Shown: positions 23,316 through 31,892, numbered from the stretch's first letter. The stretch: 33,520 nucleotides of DNA from an uncultured Clostridia bacterium (GCA_947625735.1 CANQPL010000027.1:1-33520); one strand, 5' to 3'. Numbers and translations: made by a program. Notes: generated from the letters alone by a model not told the origin.

Positions 23316-23663
23316 CCCCGTCTTTTATGGCACTAATGTGCCGTGCAGACCTGTTTATGTCAGCAGATAACCGCCGCATTTTTTAACTCCCCCGTTTATA
23401 CTATTATTAATTTGTAGGTCAGGCTCTCCCCGTGTTTTTCTGTGCGGCGGTTATCCCTCCCCCCGTTTATCTGCTCCCATGCTTGATTATTGAGATTTGT
23501 TTGTTGTGCTTCTCCTCCTATGGGGCGCTGCCCCATACCCCGCAAGGGCGCTGCCCTTGACCTGCGAGGGCTCCGCCCATGGCGAATTTCATTCGCCCGA
23601 CCCCTTGCAGCCTTTTGAAAAAAGGCTGGCGAAAACTTTACCTTGTGTTTGTTTTGCTTTGAC
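23316..23663. repeat. Dispersed hairpin-cluster repeat, copy 2
   Basis: Matches 331-660 along its length, with the same inverted repeat (GATAACCGCCGCA and TGCGGCGGTTATC) and the same run of hairpins. One hairpin differs: in place of the CGAGGG/CCCTCG stem this copy carries an added one, GGCGAAT (23581-23587) with ATTCGCC (23591-23597). It lies just upstream of the lipoprotein cyclophilin gene, whereas copy 1 lies downstream of tatD. The plus-strand reading frame across 23497-23721 is the repeat in translation and is not a gene. Confidence 0.85.
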
Positions 23664-23726
23664 TTTCTTATTCTGCTCCTTTGCTTTTATTTCTTTCTAT
23701 GATCTTATTTCTGAAAGGTGATTTTA

Positions 23727-24563
23727 ATGATGAGGAAAAAATTTATCAGATCTGCTGCACTTATTCTCTCAGCCGCTTTCGCATTATCCCTCGCAGGATG
23801 CAGCTCCGACAAAAATAATAATGATTCTACCACCGAGGACACCACCCCCGCTGCCGAAACCTCCGCAGAAACCACTTCCGCAAACGCCGATAACGGTGAG
23901 ACCTCAGATGCGGAAATTCTGAACTTTATCCCCCCCGAGGAGGGCGAAAAGATAGTTGTTATAACCGTTAAGGATTACGGCGAAATAAAGATAAAGCTCT
24001 TTCCCGAGGCAGCGCCCGAAGCTGTGGAAAATTTTATAGGTCTTGCAGAGATGAATTATTATGATGAGCTTATTTTTCACCGTGTTATCCCCGGATTTAT
24101 GATACAGGGCGGTGACCCGAGAGGTGACGGCACGGGAGGAAACAGTCTCTGGGGCGGCAATTTTGACGGCGGCATACCCGAGGGGCTGTACCATTTCAGC
24201 GGAGCGGTCGCATATGCAAATTCTGCCGGTCCCTCCACTAACGGCAGCCAGTTTTACATTGTTGATACTGCCGATTCGGAATGTTATCTGGGCGGTGTTC
24301 AGAATGAGGACGGCTCGGTTTATTATTATCAGACATTTGAAGAGGCGGGGATATCAATTCCGCAGAATGTTGCCGAAACTTATTATGAAAAGGGCGGCAC
24401 TCCCAGTCTGGACGGCGGTTACACCGTATTCGGTCAGGTCTTTGAGGGACTTGACATAGTAAGGCAGATAGCCGAAGTGGAGACTGACCCCTCAAACGAC
24501 AAGCCCTTAAAACAGGTGGTAATGGAATCCGTAAGGGTAGTGGAGTACACGGCTGAGCAGTAA
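23727..24563 (+). CDS. Lipoprotein peptidyl-prolyl isomerase (cyclophilin type)
   Basis: A 278-residue cyclophilin on a lipoprotein anchor. The signal peptide ends in LSLAGC with C25 as the lipid-bearing cysteine, then a Thr/Ser/Glu-rich linker to about residue 65, then the isomerase domain. FHRVIPGFMIQGGDPRGDGTGG holds the catalytic arginine, and the NGSQFYIV segment is intact. An insert of about 45 residues (near 190-235, with YYYQTFEEAG) separates FYIV from the closing VFGQVFEGLDIV. It probably helps fold secreted proteins at the outer face of the membrane. ATG 23727 follows GAAAGGTG; a GTG at 23718 is within that site. The gene after it is 47 bases away and probably co-transcribed. Confidence 0.9.
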   Translation: MMRKKFIRSAALILSAAFALSLAGCSSDKNNNDSTTEDTTPAAETSAETTSANADNGETSDAEILNFIPPEEGEKIVVITVKDYGEIKIKLFPEAAPEAVENFIGLAEMNYYDELIFHRVIPGFMIQGGDPRGDGTGGNSLWGGNFDGGIPEGLYHFSGAVAYANSAGPSTNGSQFYIVDTADSECYLGGVQNEDGSVYYYQTFEEAGISIPQNVAETYYEKGGTPSLDGGYTVFGQVFEGLDIVRQIAEVETDPSNDKPLKQVVMESVRVVEYTAEQ

Positions 24564-24610
24564 AAAACAGGCTTGTCCTTATCCACCGACTTCTGAAAGG
24601 AGCATTTAAC

Positions 24611-24955
24611 ATGAAAATGTGTCCCGAATGTCACAAGCTGAGCCGTGACGATGATTTCTGCTCCCACTGCGGAGCGGCTGTTTACGGTGACGACAACTAC
24701 ACCGACATTGCAGATATATCCTGCGGCAAAATTCATTCCCATGAGAAAGTATCTTACAATGAGCAGCGGTACAAGGATCGCCCCGTTATAAACGGCACCG
24801 CTTACAAGGGCAGACGCAGCTCCCCCGAAAAGGGGAAGATGCCTGTTGCGCTGAAGCTGTATCTGGGATTTTTCATAGTTATTTTTTCAATTTCAATTCT
24901 TTTTTCAATAATGTCGGTGATAATTCCGTTATTATCGAACTTATTCGGGTTTTAA
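24611..24955 (+). CDS. Zinc-ribbon protein with one membrane helix
   Basis: A 114-residue protein with an N-terminal zinc ribbon, C4/C7 (CPEC) and C17/C20 (CSHCG), a polar and basic middle part, and a single C-terminal membrane helix at about 78-105 (LYLGFFIVIFSISILF). Such small zinc-ribbon membrane proteins are common in Firmicutes and mostly uncharacterised. GAAAGGAG lies ahead of the ATG. It follows the lipoprotein cyclophilin by 47 bases. No terminator was seen in the 60 bases after it. Confidence 0.75.
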   Translation: MKMCPECHKLSRDDDFCSHCGAAVYGDDNYTDIADISCGKIHSHEKVSYNEQRYKDRPVINGTAYKGRRSSPEKGKMPVALKLYLGFFIVIFSISILFSIMSVIIPLLSNLFGF

Positions 24956-25014
24956 TTTGGTATATTTATGCAAAAACGCTGAAAAAAATATACAAATATT
25001 GTTCAGTGTGTATC

Positions 25015-25043
25015 TTGAAAACGTTTGCGGGAAATGATATAAT
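25015..25043 (+). promoter_or_regulatory. Strong promoter, with a possible cre-like site
   Basis: TTGAAA (25015-25020) and TATAAT (25038-25043) with a 17-base spacer, before the secreted-protein gene. TGAAAACGTTTGCG at 25016-25029 matches 12 of 14 positions of the catabolite-responsive element consensus TGWAANCGNTNWCA and overlaps the -35, so repression by a CcpA-like protein is possible. The promoter is solid; the operator is speculative. Confidence 0.75.
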
Positions 25044-25102
25044 ATGTATGTATAATAATTTCAGCCGTAAGAAATTGCGGCTTGTCAAAGGAGAACACTA
25101 TC

Positions 25103-25774
25103 ATGAAATTTGCAAAGATCGCAGCCTGCGCAGCAGCTGCAGCAGTAGCGGTTTCCGCTATGAGCATGGCAGTAAGCGCAGAGGATATTTCCATCAACGC
25201 TACCTTGGGCTTCACCGATACCACATGGGAGCATCAGGACTGGGAGTCTGCTGTTGAGGTAACAGGTGACGGCACATATACCCTTACTTCTACAAACGTA
25301 GCCGGCGCAATTGATTTCGGCGTATTTGTTGTAGATCTTAACGGTATGTATGCAGCATATCCCGAGGCTACCGCTACACTGGACAAGATCGAGATCGACG
25401 GCTCTGAGCTTAGCTTTGATGCAAGCAAGATCCTCTACGGTGATATCGAGGAGAAGGGTAACTTCAGAATCGACATCTTCAATATGTACAGCGACACCAA
25501 CCTTGATCCCGGTGTAAACACCGCATCACCTATTAACGAGAGCCTTTCCGTTACATTTACAGTAAGCGGTCTGGGCGGTTCTGCTGATGCTGCTGCTGAG
25601 GAGGAAGCTCCCGCAGAAGAAGCACCCGCAGCTGAGGAAGCTCCCGCAGTTGAAGAAGCACCTGCTGCTGATTCTAATACAGCTCCCGCAGCTACAGGCA
25701 ATACTGCTGCTGTATCTATCGCAGCTGTAATGGCACTTGCAGGCGCTGCTGCTCTGGTTTCCAAGAGAAAGTAA
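25103..25774 (+). CDS. Secreted beta-rich protein with a sorting-signal-like tail
   Basis: A 223-residue secreted protein. A signal peptide ends near residue 25 (AVSAED). Residues 26-155 look like a beta-sandwich (ESAVEVTGDGTYTLTS, FGVFVVDLNG, ESLSVTFTVSGLG), possibly carbohydrate-binding, but I cannot name the family. A linker with repeated EEAPA units follows, then TAPAATGNTA, a hydrophobic stretch and the basic end SKRK. That tail has the layout of a sortase signal, with P-x-A-T-G in place of LPxTG, and is shared with two genes at 30019-31826. ATG 25103 follows AAAGGAG. A strong promoter and a good terminator make it a single-gene, probably highly expressed unit. Confidence 0.8.
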   Translation: MKFAKIAACAAAAAVAVSAMSMAVSAEDISINATLGFTDTTWEHQDWESAVEVTGDGTYTLTSTNVAGAIDFGVFVVDLNGMYAAYPEATATLDKIEIDGSELSFDASKILYGDIEEKGNFRIDIFNMYSDTNLDPGVNTASPINESLSVTFTVSGLGGSADAAAEEEAPAEEAPAAEEAPAVEEAPAADSNTAPAATGNTAAVSIAAVMALAGAAALVSKRK

Positions 25775-25796
25775 TTTCCCATCGGAATATCAACGG

Positions 25797-25829
25797 TGAC
25801 CGTTCGGGTTTTCCCGGGCGGTCATTTTT
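25797..25829 (+). terminator. Terminator of the secreted-protein gene
   Basis: TGACCGTTCGGG (25797-25808) pairs with CCCGGGCGGTCA (25813-25824) with two G-T wobbles and a TTTT loop, followed by five T. Confidence 0.88.
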
Positions 25830-25998
25830 GGATATTGATTTGTTTTTATCCTGTCGGAGAGCGGGTCTTTTAGCTGTCTGGGCGGCATGACTTTGAATTT
25901 TTTAATCAGCACAAAAGAGGATAAAAATTACTGAAAATATCAATGCTGACTCCTCACTATATGCATGGTCGGGCATTATGGAGAAAAGGGGACAAATT

Positions 25999-27099
25999 AT
26001 GTCAGATGACAGTATCGGACTTGTATTCGGCGGCGGAGGCGGAAAAGGAGCATACCACATAGGAGTGTGGAAAGCTCTTGAAAAGCATGGCATTGCAGCC
26101 CGGGTAAAAGCTGTTTCGGGAAATTCCGTAGGCTCTCTCAATGCCGTTCTTTTCGCTTTGGGAGACTTTGACCTTGCCAAAAGAGTATGGCTGAGTACCG
26201 GACCCTCAGACTTTCTTACCCCCGCTACAGGTGAACCGGGGCTGTTTTCAAGAGAAGGACTGCTAAGGATAATGGAGAAAGTTCCGCTTGAACGTCTGGA
26301 CAGCTGCGGTACTCATGTGTATGTTACCATTCAGCCCATGGCGCTCACCCCTCCCGAGTATGTGCGCCTGAACGGGCTGCCCTCAGAGGATAAAAAACGT
26401 CTGCTCCTTGCCACCTCTGCCATTCCCGCCGTATACCCTCCCGTTAAAACAGATACCGGTTATTATGTAGACGGCTGTGTCACAGAATACGGAAATCTCC
26501 CCATTGAACCCATAGGGCAATCGGGATTTGAGGAGATATATGTGCTGGGTCTTGACCAAAATGTACAGCTTGGCAGCATGGGCAGTATTAACGGAAGAAT
26601 AGATGTATACAAACGTTTTCCCAAAAGCCGTTTTATCCCGATCATGCCCCTTGAATATTTAGGCGACCCCATAAGCGGCACGCTGAATTTCTCCCGAAAG
26701 GCTATACTCAGTAAGATGCAGCAGGGATTTACCGATGCAGATAAGATACTTTCAGGCAGGAGGGTCTACTATATGAGAAACGATTACACAGCCATTAATA
26801 CGGAAATACGGCGGATAATGGAGCGGCTTTTCCACAGCGGAGAGGAGTTGCAAAGGTTTATAAATGTATCCTGTTTTAAACTGCCGAATCTGAAAACGGA
26901 TACAATGGGCGGCGAGATAAACTATAAAAATATTGCCGAGATCGGCGGCTGGAGGGTGCAGCAGCATTCGGGACTGTTTCAGATACCCTTTCATTATCGT
27001 ATACTAAACAGCAGAAATGAACGGGTAGCTTGGTTTTTAGATCCGGAGGAACTGCTCAGGGCATTGGAAAAATACGAATGCAGCCTGCTGTTTGAATAG
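25999..27099 (+). CDS. Patatin-like phospholipase family protein
   Basis: A 366-residue cytoplasmic patatin-like protein. The oxyanion loop GGGGGKGAYH (11-20), nucleophile S43 in SGNSVGSLN and D158 in YVDGC form the Ser-Asp dyad of the family, which hydrolyses acyl esters of lipids. The dyad aspartate is followed by GC rather than the usual GG or GA. Residues about 240-366 are not part of the core and match nothing I know. ATG 25999 after AAAAGGGGAC is preferred over an ATG at 25978 that has no ribosome site. It is the first of four genes reading the same way (patatin, U32-like, hflX, small membrane protein). Confidence 0.85.
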   Translation: MSDDSIGLVFGGGGGKGAYHIGVWKALEKHGIAARVKAVSGNSVGSLNAVLFALGDFDLAKRVWLSTGPSDFLTPATGEPGLFSREGLLRIMEKVPLERLDSCGTHVYVTIQPMALTPPEYVRLNGLPSEDKKRLLLATSAIPAVYPPVKTDTGYYVDGCVTEYGNLPIEPIGQSGFEEIYVLGLDQNVQLGSMGSINGRIDVYKRFPKSRFIPIMPLEYLGDPISGTLNFSRKAILSKMQQGFTDADKILSGRRVYYMRNDYTAINTEIRRIMERLFHSGEELQRFINVSCFKLPNLKTDTMGGEINYKNIAEIGGWRVQQHSGLFQIPFHYRILNSRNERVAWFLDPEELLRALEKYECSLLFE

Positions 27100-27159
27100 C
27101 GGCAATGAAAATATTTCTTTACTCCTGCTTTTTTATTCTGACAGTGGAGGAATTTTTTA

Positions 27160-28107
27160 ATGGAACTCAGATATCATATCCCCGATTTTGTAAAGCATTT
27201 CCGTCTGAATCTTACCCTTGCGGAAATCATGAAAAGAAGCCCGCAGGCATTCAATGAGGGTACAAGGATAGGTTCGGTTTACGGCGCATTCCCCAATATG
27301 CTCTGGAACGGCGGAAGATTTTTCGGCGGCACTGTCGATCCGAGAATTTTAAGAGAAATTTTAAATCAATTTAACAAACGGGGCATACCCTGTCGCTTTA
27401 CCCTGTCAAATCCTCTGATAAAAGCCGAGCATATCGCCGACCCCTACTGCAATGCGGTTCTGCAAATGGCGGATAACGGTCTTAATGAGGTAATAGTCTG
27501 CTCCCCCATGCTGGAGGGGCATATCCGTGACAAATTTCCCGATATGCCGATAACAAGCTCAACCTGCAAGCAGATCGAGAATACCGATGAGCTTATAGAT
27601 GAGCTGGAAAAGGATTATGCATTGGTAGTGCTTGATTATAATTTTAACAATAATTTTGAAGTGCTTGAAAAGCTCCCCCACAAGGAAAAGGCAGAGCTGC
27701 TTATAAATCCCTGCTGTCACCCACATTGCAAGCGCAGAGGTGAACATTACCGCTCCATTGGCAGAAGTCAGATCGCCTGCACCGAAAAAATCAAGCATAA
27801 TGCCGCTATCAAGGCAAAAACGGGCAACGCCCCGCCCTTTGAATACTCTCCCGAACCGTTTGAGTGTGAATGTATGCTCAAAACCATTTATCAGACGGTG
27901 GATTCGCCCGTTCACATCTCCCCTGATGCCATAAGGGAGAAGTATGCGCCCATGGGATACCGCAATTTCAAGATAGAGGGCAGAAGTGTTCCCGATGTAA
28001 ATGTTCTGGAAAATTATGTATATTATATGGTAAAGCCCGAGCATCGTGACGAGATTCGCCTTGATATGCTGCTCATGCTTACAAAGGATTTTAAGTATTT
28101 CAGATAA
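27160..28107 (+). CDS. Conserved protein, possibly peptidase U32-like
   Basis: A 315-residue protein without signal peptide or membrane segments. The alternation of strands and helices suggests a TIM barrel, and FKIEGRS near 270-276 resembles the KIEGR motif of peptidase U32 proteins, such as RNA- or ubiquinone-hydroxylation partners. The segment LLINPCCHPHCKRRGEHY (181-197), with C185, C186 and C190, and a later CEC (236-238) could bind metal or an iron-sulfur cluster. Other marks are YGAFPNMLWNGGRFFGG at 41-57. GGAGGA precedes the ATG. It lies between patatin and hflX, only 11 bases before the latter. Its function is unknown; the U32 link is tentative. Confidence 0.6.
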   Translation: MELRYHIPDFVKHFRLNLTLAEIMKRSPQAFNEGTRIGSVYGAFPNMLWNGGRFFGGTVDPRILREILNQFNKRGIPCRFTLSNPLIKAEHIADPYCNAVLQMADNGLNEVIVCSPMLEGHIRDKFPDMPITSSTCKQIENTDELIDELEKDYALVVLDYNFNNNFEVLEKLPHKEKAELLINPCCHPHCKRRGEHYRSIGRSQIACTEKIKHNAAIKAKTGNAPPFEYSPEPFECECMLKTIYQTVDSPVHISPDAIREKYAPMGYRNFKIEGRSVPDVNVLENYVYYMVKPEHRDEIRLDMLLMLTKDFKYFR

Positions 28108-28118
28108 AGGAGAGCAAA

Positions 28119-29384
28119 ATGTCAACTGAAAACACTCTTACCAACAACGATTCTCAGGCTGTCAGGGCAATTCTCATTTCAGCCGACACGGGAGAGTTTG
28201 ACGCAGAGCTTTCAATGGACGAGCTGACCGAGCTTGCCCGTACCGCAGGGGCTGAAACTGTAGGCACGGTCATTCAGAAAAGACCTGCACCCGATACCGC
28301 CACATATATAGGCAGCGGACGTCTTTGCGAACTTGTCCCGCAGATTGAGCAGACAGGCGCAGAGCTGCTTATATTCGACAGCGAGCTTACTGCCAATCAG
28401 GTGCGCAACATTGAGGAGATAACCGATACCCGTGTTATAGACCGTACAACCCTTATTCTTGACATTTTTGCGCAGAGGGCAGTTTCGGGAGAGGGACGTA
28501 TACAGGTGGAGCTTGCGCAGCAGAAGTACAGGCTTGCTCATCTTGCGGGAAAGGGTATTGCACTTTCACGACTGGGCGGCGGCATAGGCACAAGGGGTCC
28601 GGGTGAATCCAAACTGGAAACGGACAGACGTCATATCCGCCGCAGGATAGAAGCTCTGGGCAGTCAGCTTGAGGATATCCGCCGACACAGGGAGCTTATC
28701 CGAAAGCGGCGTAAAAAGGATAATGTCATCGTTGCGGCTGTGGTGGGGTATACAAATGCGGGAAAATCCACACTGCTCAATGCTCTTTCCGATGCGGGAG
28801 TTCTTGCGGAGGATAAACTTTTTGCCACTCTTGACATCACCTCACGGGCTGTTGAGCTGCCCGATGGCAGGAGTGTGCTTTTTTCCGATACAGTGGGATT
28901 TATAAGGCGTCTGCCTCATCATCTTGTGGAGGCTTTCAAAAGCACACTTGAGGAAGCGTCCGAAGCGGATATTATTCTCAATGTTATCGACATAAGCTCT
29001 GAGGACGCAAAAGGACAGGAACAGGTGACAAGTGAGCTTCTTTGTGAGCTGGGCTGCGGTGATATCCCGAAGATAAATGTCCTTAACAAGTGCGACAGGC
29101 TCCCCGGCTGGGAAAATATCCCTGTTGACAGTACAACAGTAAAGATCTCCGCAAAAAATAAGATCGGGCTTGACAGGCTTCTTGCGGTCATTGCGAAAAA
29201 TCTTCCCGCATCATCGGTAAGGGGCAGATTTACCATTCCCTATGACAAGGGCTTTCTGCTAAGCGAAATACGCACGGAGGGGAAGATCTTTTCCGAGGAA
29301 TACTCCGCTGACGGCACGGTCATTGACGCTCTTGTAGACAATAAGATACTCTATAAAATTAAACCTTATCAGAACAATAATTAA
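28119..29384 (+). CDS. hflX: Ribosome-associated GTPase HflX
   Basis: A 421-residue HflX, a GTPase that binds the large ribosomal subunit and in studied bacteria splits or rescues stalled ribosomes under stress. The N-terminal HflX domain has IGSGR (64-68) and GRIQVELAQQKYRLAHL; the glycine-rich linker GGGIGTRGPGESKLETDRR lies at 153-171; then the G domain: GYTNAGKST (210-218), FATLD switch region near 235, DTVGF (257-261) and NKCD. The start follows AAAGGAG 11 bases after the U32-like gene. The C-terminal domain is of usual size. Confidence 0.95.
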   Translation: MSTENTLTNNDSQAVRAILISADTGEFDAELSMDELTELARTAGAETVGTVIQKRPAPDTATYIGSGRLCELVPQIEQTGAELLIFDSELTANQVRNIEEITDTRVIDRTTLILDIFAQRAVSGEGRIQVELAQQKYRLAHLAGKGIALSRLGGGIGTRGPGESKLETDRRHIRRRIEALGSQLEDIRRHRELIRKRRKKDNVIVAAVVGYTNAGKSTLLNALSDAGVLAEDKLFATLDITSRAVELPDGRSVLFSDTVGFIRRLPHHLVEAFKSTLEEASEADIILNVIDISSEDAKGQEQVTSELLCELGCGDIPKINVLNKCDRLPGWENIPVDSTTVKISAKNKIGLDRLLAVIAKNLPASSVRGRFTIPYDKGFLLSEIRTEGKIFSEEYSADGTVIDALVDNKILYKIKPYQNNN

Positions 29385-29398
29385 AGGAAGTGCCGATT

Positions 29399-29839
29399 AT
29401 GGGATTTGTGCTTTCGCTGCTGCTTATCATCGTTTCCTTGCTGGTGCTGGGTGCGGACGTTCACATGATCCTGACAATTATGCTGGGACTTCTGGGACTT
29501 CTCATTCTGCTGACCTTTCTGTTTTTTACTTTCAGTGCCATTTCCCTGCTTGCATCGAAAAAGACCACTGCCGTTTTTTCCCGTATTGAAAAAAGTCCCA
29601 TGGGCAAATTTGAATGTGCCTATTATCTGGTTGACGGCAGCGAAATTCCAAACGCTTTCCCCGCTGAGGTCGCCTTTCATGATGCTCTTTACCACGAAAA
29701 CGAAGAAATAACCGTACATCTTACCCACAGCAAAAAATACGTATATGATAAAAACGCATTTATTACCATTTTGGCAGGATTTCTTATATTTGTAATAATT
29801 ATGGCTGTTACTGTTATAGTGGCAATAGCTTTGATTTAG
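29399..29839 (+). CDS. Small membrane protein of unknown function
   Basis: A 146-residue protein with two N-terminal hydrophobic helices (about 3-22 and 24-50), a soluble middle part of about 65 residues (TTAVFSRIEKSPMGKFECAY onward) with strands and a charged HENEEITVHL segment, and a C-terminal helix at about 120-146. I do not recognise the family. ATG 29399 lies eight bases after AAAGGAAG; a GTG at 29390 overlaps that site. It begins 14 bases after hflX, so it is the last gene of the patatin - hflX operon, which ends with a 12-base-pair hairpin. Confidence 0.65.
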   Translation: MGFVLSLLLIIVSLLVLGADVHMILTIMLGLLGLLILLTFLFFTFSAISLLASKKTTAVFSRIEKSPMGKFECAYYLVDGSEIPNAFPAEVAFHDALYHENEEITVHLTHSKKYVYDKNAFITILAGFLIFVIIMAVTVIVAIALI

Positions 29840-29883
29840 GCTGTCGGGTTACATAAAAGGATTATTTTTTCAATAAATATTGT

Positions 29884-29925
29884 TAAAGGCAACACCATGC
29901 ACTGCGCAGTGTTGCCTTTATTTAA
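29884..29925. terminator. Hairpin after the patatin-hflX operon
   Basis: TAAAGGCAACAC (29884-29895) pairs exactly with GTGTTGCCTTTA (29909-29920); the loop itself contains a CACTGCGCAGTG palindrome. It is followed by TTTAAATT, a weak T-run. Confidence 0.65.
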
Positions 29926-29965
29926 ATTAAATCTGTGGCTTGCCTTCCCCATAGCCCCCAAAAAA

Positions 29966-30000
29966 TACCGCCTGGGATATTTCCCGGACGGTACGTTTTT
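29966..30000. terminator. Bidirectional terminator between converging genes
   Basis: TACCGCCTGGGA (29966-29977) pairs with TCCCGGACGGTA (29982-29993), one mismatch and one wobble. Six T follow on the plus strand, and AAAAAA before the stem gives a T-run on the minus strand, where it ends the secreted-protein pair. Confidence 0.85.
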
Positions 30001-30018
30001 TAGCTTAATTCGCACAAA

Positions 30019-30906
30019 TTACTTCTTCTTGGAGATAAGTGCAGCAGCACCGGCAGCAGCCATTACAATAGCAATGGATACAGCAGCGGTATTGCCTGTA
30101 GCAACAGGTGCGGTAGCAGTATCGGCAGCAGGAACTGTCTCAACAGCGACAGGCTCGTCTACACTGATAAGTGCAATGTCGCCCTGAACCTCGCTGTCAA
30201 CCATATCCTCGTCAACAACAACTTCGGGAGCTGCGGTCTCTTCTGCGACCTCTGCTTCTTCAGCGGCAGCTTCTTCAGCAGCAGCCTTTTCTGCCTCCTC
30301 TGCTTCTTGCTTTGCAGCAGCTTCATCCTCAGCAGCAGCCTCTGTCTCTTCGGCAGCAGCTTCTGTTTCTTCAGCAGCGCCTGCTCTGGGGTCAAACTTT
30401 CCGAAGCAGTAATCCTTACCCTCGGAATCGCTTACACGAAGAAGCTCGCCCTCAGGTGTGCCTGCTTCAAGCTCAGCAGACTTAATTGTAACGTTCTGTA
30501 CCTGGAAAGAAAGTCCGGACTCACCAAGTGCATCAATGGAATCACCTGCAAGAACGAATTCGCATGAGGTAGCGTCCTCGGGAATGCAGAACATTCCGTC
30601 TGTCTTAGCTACAACAGTATCACTTGTGCAGTAAGGTGTGTAATCCAGCCAGCCGTTATCATAGTCCATAGGACGGATAAGGAACTGGTCTGCGGTATTT
30701 GCAAGGTTTCTTGTTTCAAGTGTAAGAGTGATCTTTACATCACCGCCTACAGCGGCAAGATCAGCCTTAGGAATGCACTTGCTGGCAGCCCATGAACCGG
30801 GATACTCAGTATCCATCTCAACGGTTGCCGCAAAAGCACTTACGGATACCATGGAAAGAGCCATAGCGCCGGAAACAAGAGCAGCGGCAATTTTCTTGAA
30901 GTTCAT
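30019..30906 (-). CDS. Secreted protein with Glu/Ala-rich linker and sorting-like tail
   Basis: A 295-residue secreted protein. The signal peptide ends near residue 26 (SVSAFAATVEM). Residues 27-175 are beta-rich (GGDVKITLTLETRNL, SGLSFQVQNVTIKSAELE) with cysteines in KCIPK, YCTSD, MFCIPE and SCEFV; they could form a binding domain, but I cannot name it. A long Glu/Ala-rich helix-like linker with repeated AAAEETEA follows, then TAPVATGNTA, a hydrophobic stretch and SKKK, as in the genes at 25103 and 30936. ATG 30906 follows GGAGG. It lies 29 bases after the gene at 30936 and is probably co-transcribed with it. Confidence 0.8.
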   Translation of the reverse strand: MNFKKIAAALVSGAMALSMVSVSAFAATVEMDTEYPGSWAASKCIPKADLAAVGGDVKITLTLETRNLANTADQFLIRPMDYDNGWLDYTPYCTSDTVVAKTDGMFCIPEDATSCEFVLAGDSIDALGESGLSFQVQNVTIKSAELEAGTPEGELLRVSDSEGKDYCFGKFDPRAGAAEETEAAAEETEAAAEDEAAAKQEAEEAEKAAAEEAAAEEAEVAEETAAPEVVVDEDMVDSEVQGDIALISVDEPVAVETVPAADTATAPVATGNTAAVSIAIVMAAAGAAALISKKK

Positions 30907-30935
30907 ATGTATTTCCTCCATTAGTTGTGATTAAA

Positions 30936-31826
30936 TCACTTTCTCTTGGATACAACAGCTGCGGCACCTGCAAGAGCCATAACGCCTGCGATTGCTGCAA
31001 CAGCGGTATTACCTGTTGCAACAGGAGCTGTAGTTGTATCAGCTGCGGGAGCAGTTTCAACTACTGCCTCTGTCTCTGCTACGGTCTCAGCCTCAGCAGG
31101 CTCAGCTTCTTCAACAACAACTACATCTTCTTCAGCAGCCTCTTCTACTACCTCTTCAGCAGCAGCCTCAGTTTCCTCAGCAGCAGCCTCTGTCTCTTCA
31201 GCAGCCTCAGTTTCCTCAGCAGCAGCCTCGTCTGATGCGCCGTAAGCCTTCTGAGCGATCTCGTTTCCGCCTGCATCAAAGAGCTTGAACTCAGAAACAG
31301 TAATTGTTATGTTGTTGGATACCAGCGGCTGGCTGGACCAATCCATAAATACGAACTCTGCGTCCTCAGCACTTGCAGGTACGGAAGAAGGCAGGAGCCA
31401 CTTGAAGTTATCCTCAACTGTCTGGGAATCCTCCCATACTACTGTGCCGTCCTCAGCCCACTCGTTGGGGGAAAGACCGAAACCTGTGGAGTTGCCTGTA
31501 GCAGCATAGCAGCCGCCGCCCAGCCAACCAATATCGGTGCCGGTAAGGGAGCTGAGTCCGTTATAAGTAATCTTCCAGGAGCCGGACTTGATCTTGCTTA
31601 CATCTTCGGGATTCTCGAGAATGTCAGCGAGAGTGATGCGGAGCTTTGCAGCAGCACCGTCTGCGGTAGCTGTAAATGTAGCACCGTTTTCATCTGTAGA
31701 AATGATGTTTACGGTTGAAGGATCGCCATCGGCATAGCCTGCCTTTGACCAGTCAGCGGCACTTACAGACATACAAAGTGCGGAAGCTGCAGCAACTGCG
31801 GTAATACTTGCAAAAATCTTTTTCAT
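30936..31826 (-). CDS. Secreted protein with Glu/Ala-rich linker and sorting-like tail
   Basis: A 296-residue secreted protein, first of a pair. The signal peptide ends near residue 23 (SVSAADWS). Residues 24-195 are beta-rich and aromatic (KITYNGLSSLTG, WLGGGCYAATGNSTG, NITITVSEFKLFDAGG), suggesting a sugar- or surface-binding domain of unnamed family. Several AEETEAA units form the linker, followed by acidic valine-rich sequence, then TAPVATGNTA, a hydrophobic stretch and SKRK. ATG 31826 follows GGAGGAG; an upstream in-frame ATG at 31880 has no such site. The repetitive linker codons (GAG/GAA with GCN) make length changes by slippage likely. Confidence 0.8.
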   Translation of the reverse strand: MKKIFASITAVAAASALCMSVSAADWSKAGYADGDPSTVNIISTDENGATFTATADGAAAKLRITLADILENPEDVSKIKSGSWKITYNGLSSLTGTDIGWLGGGCYAATGNSTGFGLSPNEWAEDGTVVWEDSQTVEDNFKWLLPSSVPASAEDAEFVFMDWSSQPLVSNNITITVSEFKLFDAGGNEIAQKAYGASDEAAAEETEAAEETEAAAEETEAAAEEVVEEAAEEDVVVVEEAEPAEAETVAETEAVVETAPAADTTTAPVATGNTAVAAIAGVMALAGAAAVVSKRK

Positions 31827-31892
31827 GGTTATATCTCCTCCATTTTTATATTGCGTTTTATAAAATTTGATAATACGCAAATTTATAATTAC

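Noticed and set aside
30171-31288. Gln/Leu- and Ser-rich plus-strand frames
   Set aside because: They are the complement of the Glu/Ala-rich linker codons of the two secreted-protein genes.
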